DNA of 10,115 bases, taken from an uncultured Porphyromonas sp. Lineage in GTDB: Bacteria; Bacteroidota; Bacteroidia; Bacteroidales; Porphyromonadaceae. Of the stretch, positions 8,907 to 10,115 are shown in pieces. Location: the NCBI GenBank assembly GCA_946222055.1, contig CAMIEW010000012.1:1-10115 (forward strand). The letters are read 5' to 3'. Both the position numbers and the translations under genes were made by a program. Below the pieces are notes generated by a model, which was given only the letters and a program-made list of their open reading frames with translations, made no database searches and was not told the DNA's origin. The first letter of the stretch is position 1, and each line of letters starts with the position of its first letter.

Positions 8907-9002
8907 CCATACAGCCTGCCCCCACTCGAGTCGCACCGAGACTGCTTCTCTTTCGCTATGTCAAGCACTCCATTGGAAAGCGAGGGGGGCGACCCTGTAT
9001 GG
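8907..9002 (-). promoter_or_regulatory. Large base-paired leader element upstream of susC
   Basis: Two arms at 8907-8928 and 8981-9002 pair over 18 base pairs. The outer helix is CCATACAG with CTGTATGG (8 bp), then a small internal loop, then GCCCCC with GGGGGC (6 bp), a bulged A, and CTCG with CGAG (4 bp). They enclose a 52-nt apical region that itself holds AGTC/GACT and GCTT/AAGC complementarities. From the predicted promoter, transcription would start about 15 nt before this element, placing it in a roughly 160-nt 5' leader. It could be a regulatory RNA structure, or a DNA inverted repeat left by a small mobile element. It does not match a riboswitch family that I recognise; no B12-box is seen. 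Confidence 0.5.
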
Positions 9003-9022
9003 TTCTTTCACGTCGTTGCCCA

Positions 9023-9054
9023 CAAATGTAGCCATTATGGAGCAGGTTCGCTAA
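9023..9054 (-). promoter_or_regulatory. Predicted promoter of the susC operon
   Basis: On the minus strand TACATTTG (9030-9023) matches the Bacteroidota -7 consensus TAnnTTTG. TTAG (9054-9051) lies 20 nt upstream at the -33 position, where TTTG is the consensus. An A-rich stretch (9066-9081 on the complementary strand) just upstream could act like an UP element. An imperfect palindrome, GCTAA TTAAT TTAGC (9050-9064), overlaps the -33 region and may be an operator. The start of transcription would be near 9017. Confidence 0.55.
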
Positions 9055-9152
9055 TTAATTTAGCTATCTTTTTCTTTTTTGGCGTAACGAAAAGCTCGAG
9101 CGCATCTGGAACTGAGCATACACGTCGCCGGCTCATGAGAATGACCCCGAAA

Positions 9153-9234
9153 CTAATACCGGTATTAGTTGGATCTATAGTCGGTATTAGTGATCGCTAA
9201 TACCGGTAATAGTTGAGTCTAATATCGGTATTAG
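9153..9234. repeat. Array of four 16-bp palindromes at an exact 22-bp period
   Basis: The units begin at 9153, 9175, 9197 and 9219. Unit 1 is CTAATACCGGTATTAG, a perfect palindrome that extends to 20 bp at 9151-9170. Units 3 and 4 each differ from it at one base. Unit 2 keeps the right half (CGGTATTAG) and the first three bases, but its left half is degraded. The 6-bp linkers TTGGAT, TGATCG and TTGAGT differ from one another, so the palindromes are conserved beyond the linkers. The period is about two helical turns, which would place bound dimers on one face of DNA. The array lies about 120 bp upstream of the susC -7 box and about 155 bp upstream of the rplS -7 box. The binding protein is unknown. 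Confidence 0.85.
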
Positions 9235-9365
9235 ATTCGACCGATTCTTTTGTCCTGGCAGACAGTCTGTTGGGAGTGCTCTCGTTTATGCTCCGCATTA
9301 GGTGAATGTAGTCCCACTACTTCTTCCGTTGTAGAGGGTGAGCAGACTAGGTAGAGGGGTGAGGA
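9235..9365. other. Intergenic stretch with no gene seen
   Basis: No coding sequence, tRNA or convincing terminator is visible between the palindrome array and the rplS promoter. It holds two small inverted repeats: CAGAC-A-GTCTG at 9259-9269 and GTAG-TCCCA-CTAC at 9308-9320. A weak TTCTTTTG at 9245-9252 differs from the -7 consensus by one base and has no -33 partner, so a promoter is not claimed. Confidence 0.5.
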
Positions 9366-9397
9366 TTAGGGAAATCGGTAAAAAGGGGGTACCTTTG
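9366..9397 (+). promoter_or_regulatory. Predicted promoter of rplS
   Basis: TACCTTTG (9390-9397) matches the Bacteroidota -7 element TAnnTTTG exactly. TTAG (9366-9369) lies 20 nt upstream at the -33 position. Transcription would begin near 9403, giving an 88-nt leader. That leader contains a modest hairpin, GTGAG/CTCAC (9419-9423 with 9436-9440), of unknown importance. Confidence 0.6.
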
Positions 9398-9491
9398 CAC
9401 CGCTTTGCGTAGCCTCTGGTGAGAGATATATGTGGCTCACGAATGCTGCGTTTAGTGATTTGACTAATTCATAAAGCTACATTTTTCTGAC

Positions 9492-9842
9492 ATGGACTTA
9501 ATTAAGGCAGTCGAGCAGGAGTTTGCTACCGAGAAGGAGCTCCCCGCATTCAAGAGCGGTGATACGATCTCTGTTAACTATCGCATTACGGAGGGTGACA
9601 AGACACGTATCCAGGTCTTCAAGGGCGATGTGATCCGTATCTCCGGTGAGGGCGTCAATAAGCGCTTCACCGTACGTAAGATCTCCAATGGCATCGGCGT
9701 AGAGCGTATCTTCCCGATGAACTCTCCCTTTATCGACAGCATCCAGGTACACCGCGTTGGTCACGTACGTCGTGCCAAGCTGTACTACCTCCGCAGTCGT
9801 CGCGGTAAGAGTGCTCGTATCAAGGAGCGTCGTTCCTTCTGA
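9492..9842 (+). CDS. rplS: 50S ribosomal protein L19 (bL19)
   Basis: This complete 116-residue protein is bL19 of the large ribosomal subunit, located at the interface with the small subunit. The family landmarks are all present: [16 protein letters not shown] (residues 18-33), [16 protein letters not shown] (39-54), [17 protein letters not shown] (59-75), and the basic tail [20 protein letters not shown] (93-112). Length is normal. The start follows an AT-rich leader with no Shine-Dalgarno site, as is common for this phylum. Arginine codons are mostly CGT, unlike the CGC/CGG use of the neighbouring operon, which fits high expression. It is transcribed alone from its own promoter and is closed by an intrinsic terminator. 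Confidence 0.99.
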   Translation: MDLIKAVEQEFATEKELPAFKSGDTISVNYRITEGDKTRIQVFKGDVIRISGEGVNKRFTVRKISNGIGVERIFPMNSPFIDSIQVHRVGHVRRAKLYYLRSRRGKSARIKERRSF

Positions 9843-9864
9843 TATAGATTCTGTACAGGAAACA

Positions 9865-9913
9865 AAGAGCTATCGATCAGCATTTGAGTGCCGATCGGTA
9901 GCTCTTCTTTTTT
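9865..9913 (+). terminator. Intrinsic terminator after rplS
   Basis: Arms AAGAGCTATCGATC (9865-9878) and GATCGGTAGCTCTT (9893-9906) form a 14-pair stem with one G-T pair. The loop is 14 nt and contains a further GCA/TGC pairing. C and six T follow (9907-9913). It begins 22 nt after the rplS stop. Confidence 0.92.
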
Positions 9914-9923
9914 GTAGGGACTA

Positions 9924-10115
9924 GTGGGACGTCAGTTTCGACTCTGGGCGGTTGCTTGGCTCGCCCTCGTTGCACTACTGCCTGAGGTGATGGCTCAGGA
10001 GGTGGCGTGGATGGGAGACACCGACCTCTTCGTCATAGAGGAGGGGATGATCTCTCTCGCTCCACAGGCGCGGGGACGGGAGCAAGCGATGATCAGCAGA
10101 TCCTATGCGATCCGG
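9924..10115 (+). CDS. Secreted protein, possibly of the lamin-tail-domain surface protein type, 3' end outside the window
   Basis: The frame is open for 64 codons from a GTG at 9924 to the right edge. An in-frame TAG at 9915-9917 rules out a start further upstream, and no ATG precedes the hydrophobic segment. AGGGA lies 4 nt before the GTG. With this start residues 1-24 form a good signal peptide (GRQFRLWAVAWLALVALLPEVMA) that would be cut before QEVAW. The mature start, WMGDTDLFVIEEGMISLAP (29-47), resembles the W-x-GDTDxFxV...LQLxAP opening of Bacteroidota lamin-tail-domain secreted proteins. This family assignment comes from memory of the motif and only 40 mature residues are available, so it is tentative. 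The gene starts 10 nt after the rplS terminator, and no own promoter is visible in that gap. Confidence 0.65.
   Translation, partial: MGRQFRLWAVAWLALVALLPEVMAQEVAWMGDTDLFVIEEGMISLAPQARGREQAMISRSYAIR

Noticed and set aside
8907..9002. Cobalamin riboswitch ahead of a TonB-dependent transporter
   Set aside because: No GCCACTG-like B12-box is seen, and the overall pairing is one long hairpin rather than the cobalamin fold.
8844..9200. Plus-strand frame of 118 codons in the intergenic region
   Set aside because: It runs across the predicted promoter, the leader stem and part of the palindrome array. It shows no domain and has poor codon character, so it is treated as chance.
9153..9234. CRISPR array
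   Set aside because: The units are separated by only 6 bp and there is no cas gene. The linkers are far too short to be spacers.
9153..9234. Iterons of a plasmid or phage replication origin
   Set aside because: The length of 22 bp would fit, but no replication initiator gene is nearby and the flanks are housekeeping chromosomal genes.
9474..9491. Second promoter or leaderless start directly at rplS, from TACATTTT
   Set aside because: It lacks the final G of the -7 consensus and has no -33 element. The promoter at 9366-9397 is a better match.

Overview
The window looks like chromosomal DNA from a GC-rich member of the Bacteroidota, most likely order Bacteroidales and possibly near Porphyromonas. 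The evidence is a SusC/SusD outer-membrane pair, Bacteroidota-type lipoproteins, two promoters with the TAnnTTTG -7 element, and weak or absent Shine-Dalgarno sites at several genes. The genus is inference only.

From right to left on the minus strand, positions 8856 to 1 hold one tightly packed operon of five genes. In order they are a SusC/RagA TonB-dependent transporter, a SusD/RagB surface lipoprotein, a DUF4843 lipoprotein, a PKD-like lipoprotein, and a secreted zinc metalloprotease with a HEMGHILGLSH site. The metalloprotease is cut by the left window edge and its reading frame is open from 2029 to 1. Gene junctions are 4 to about 23 nt, with one longer nominal gap only because a start was revised. 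No glycoside hydrolase is present, so the locus looks like a peptide or protein uptake system (compare RagAB) rather than a glycan utilisation locus. The inferred flow is that the protease cuts substrate, the SusD-like and accessory lipoproteins capture product, and SusC imports it.

The gap from 8857 to 9491 separates this operon from a divergent rplS gene. It holds two facing promoters of the same layout (TTAG, 20 nt, TAnnTTTG), a large base-pairing leader upstream of susC, and an unexplained array of four 16-bp palindromes at an exact 22-bp period (9153-9234). The palindromes are better conserved than their 6-bp linkers, which suggests an operator array. This is the most novel feature seen here.

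On the plus strand, rplS (ribosomal protein L19) is complete and is followed by a strong intrinsic terminator. Ten nucleotides later a GTG-started gene for a secreted protein begins and runs off the right edge.
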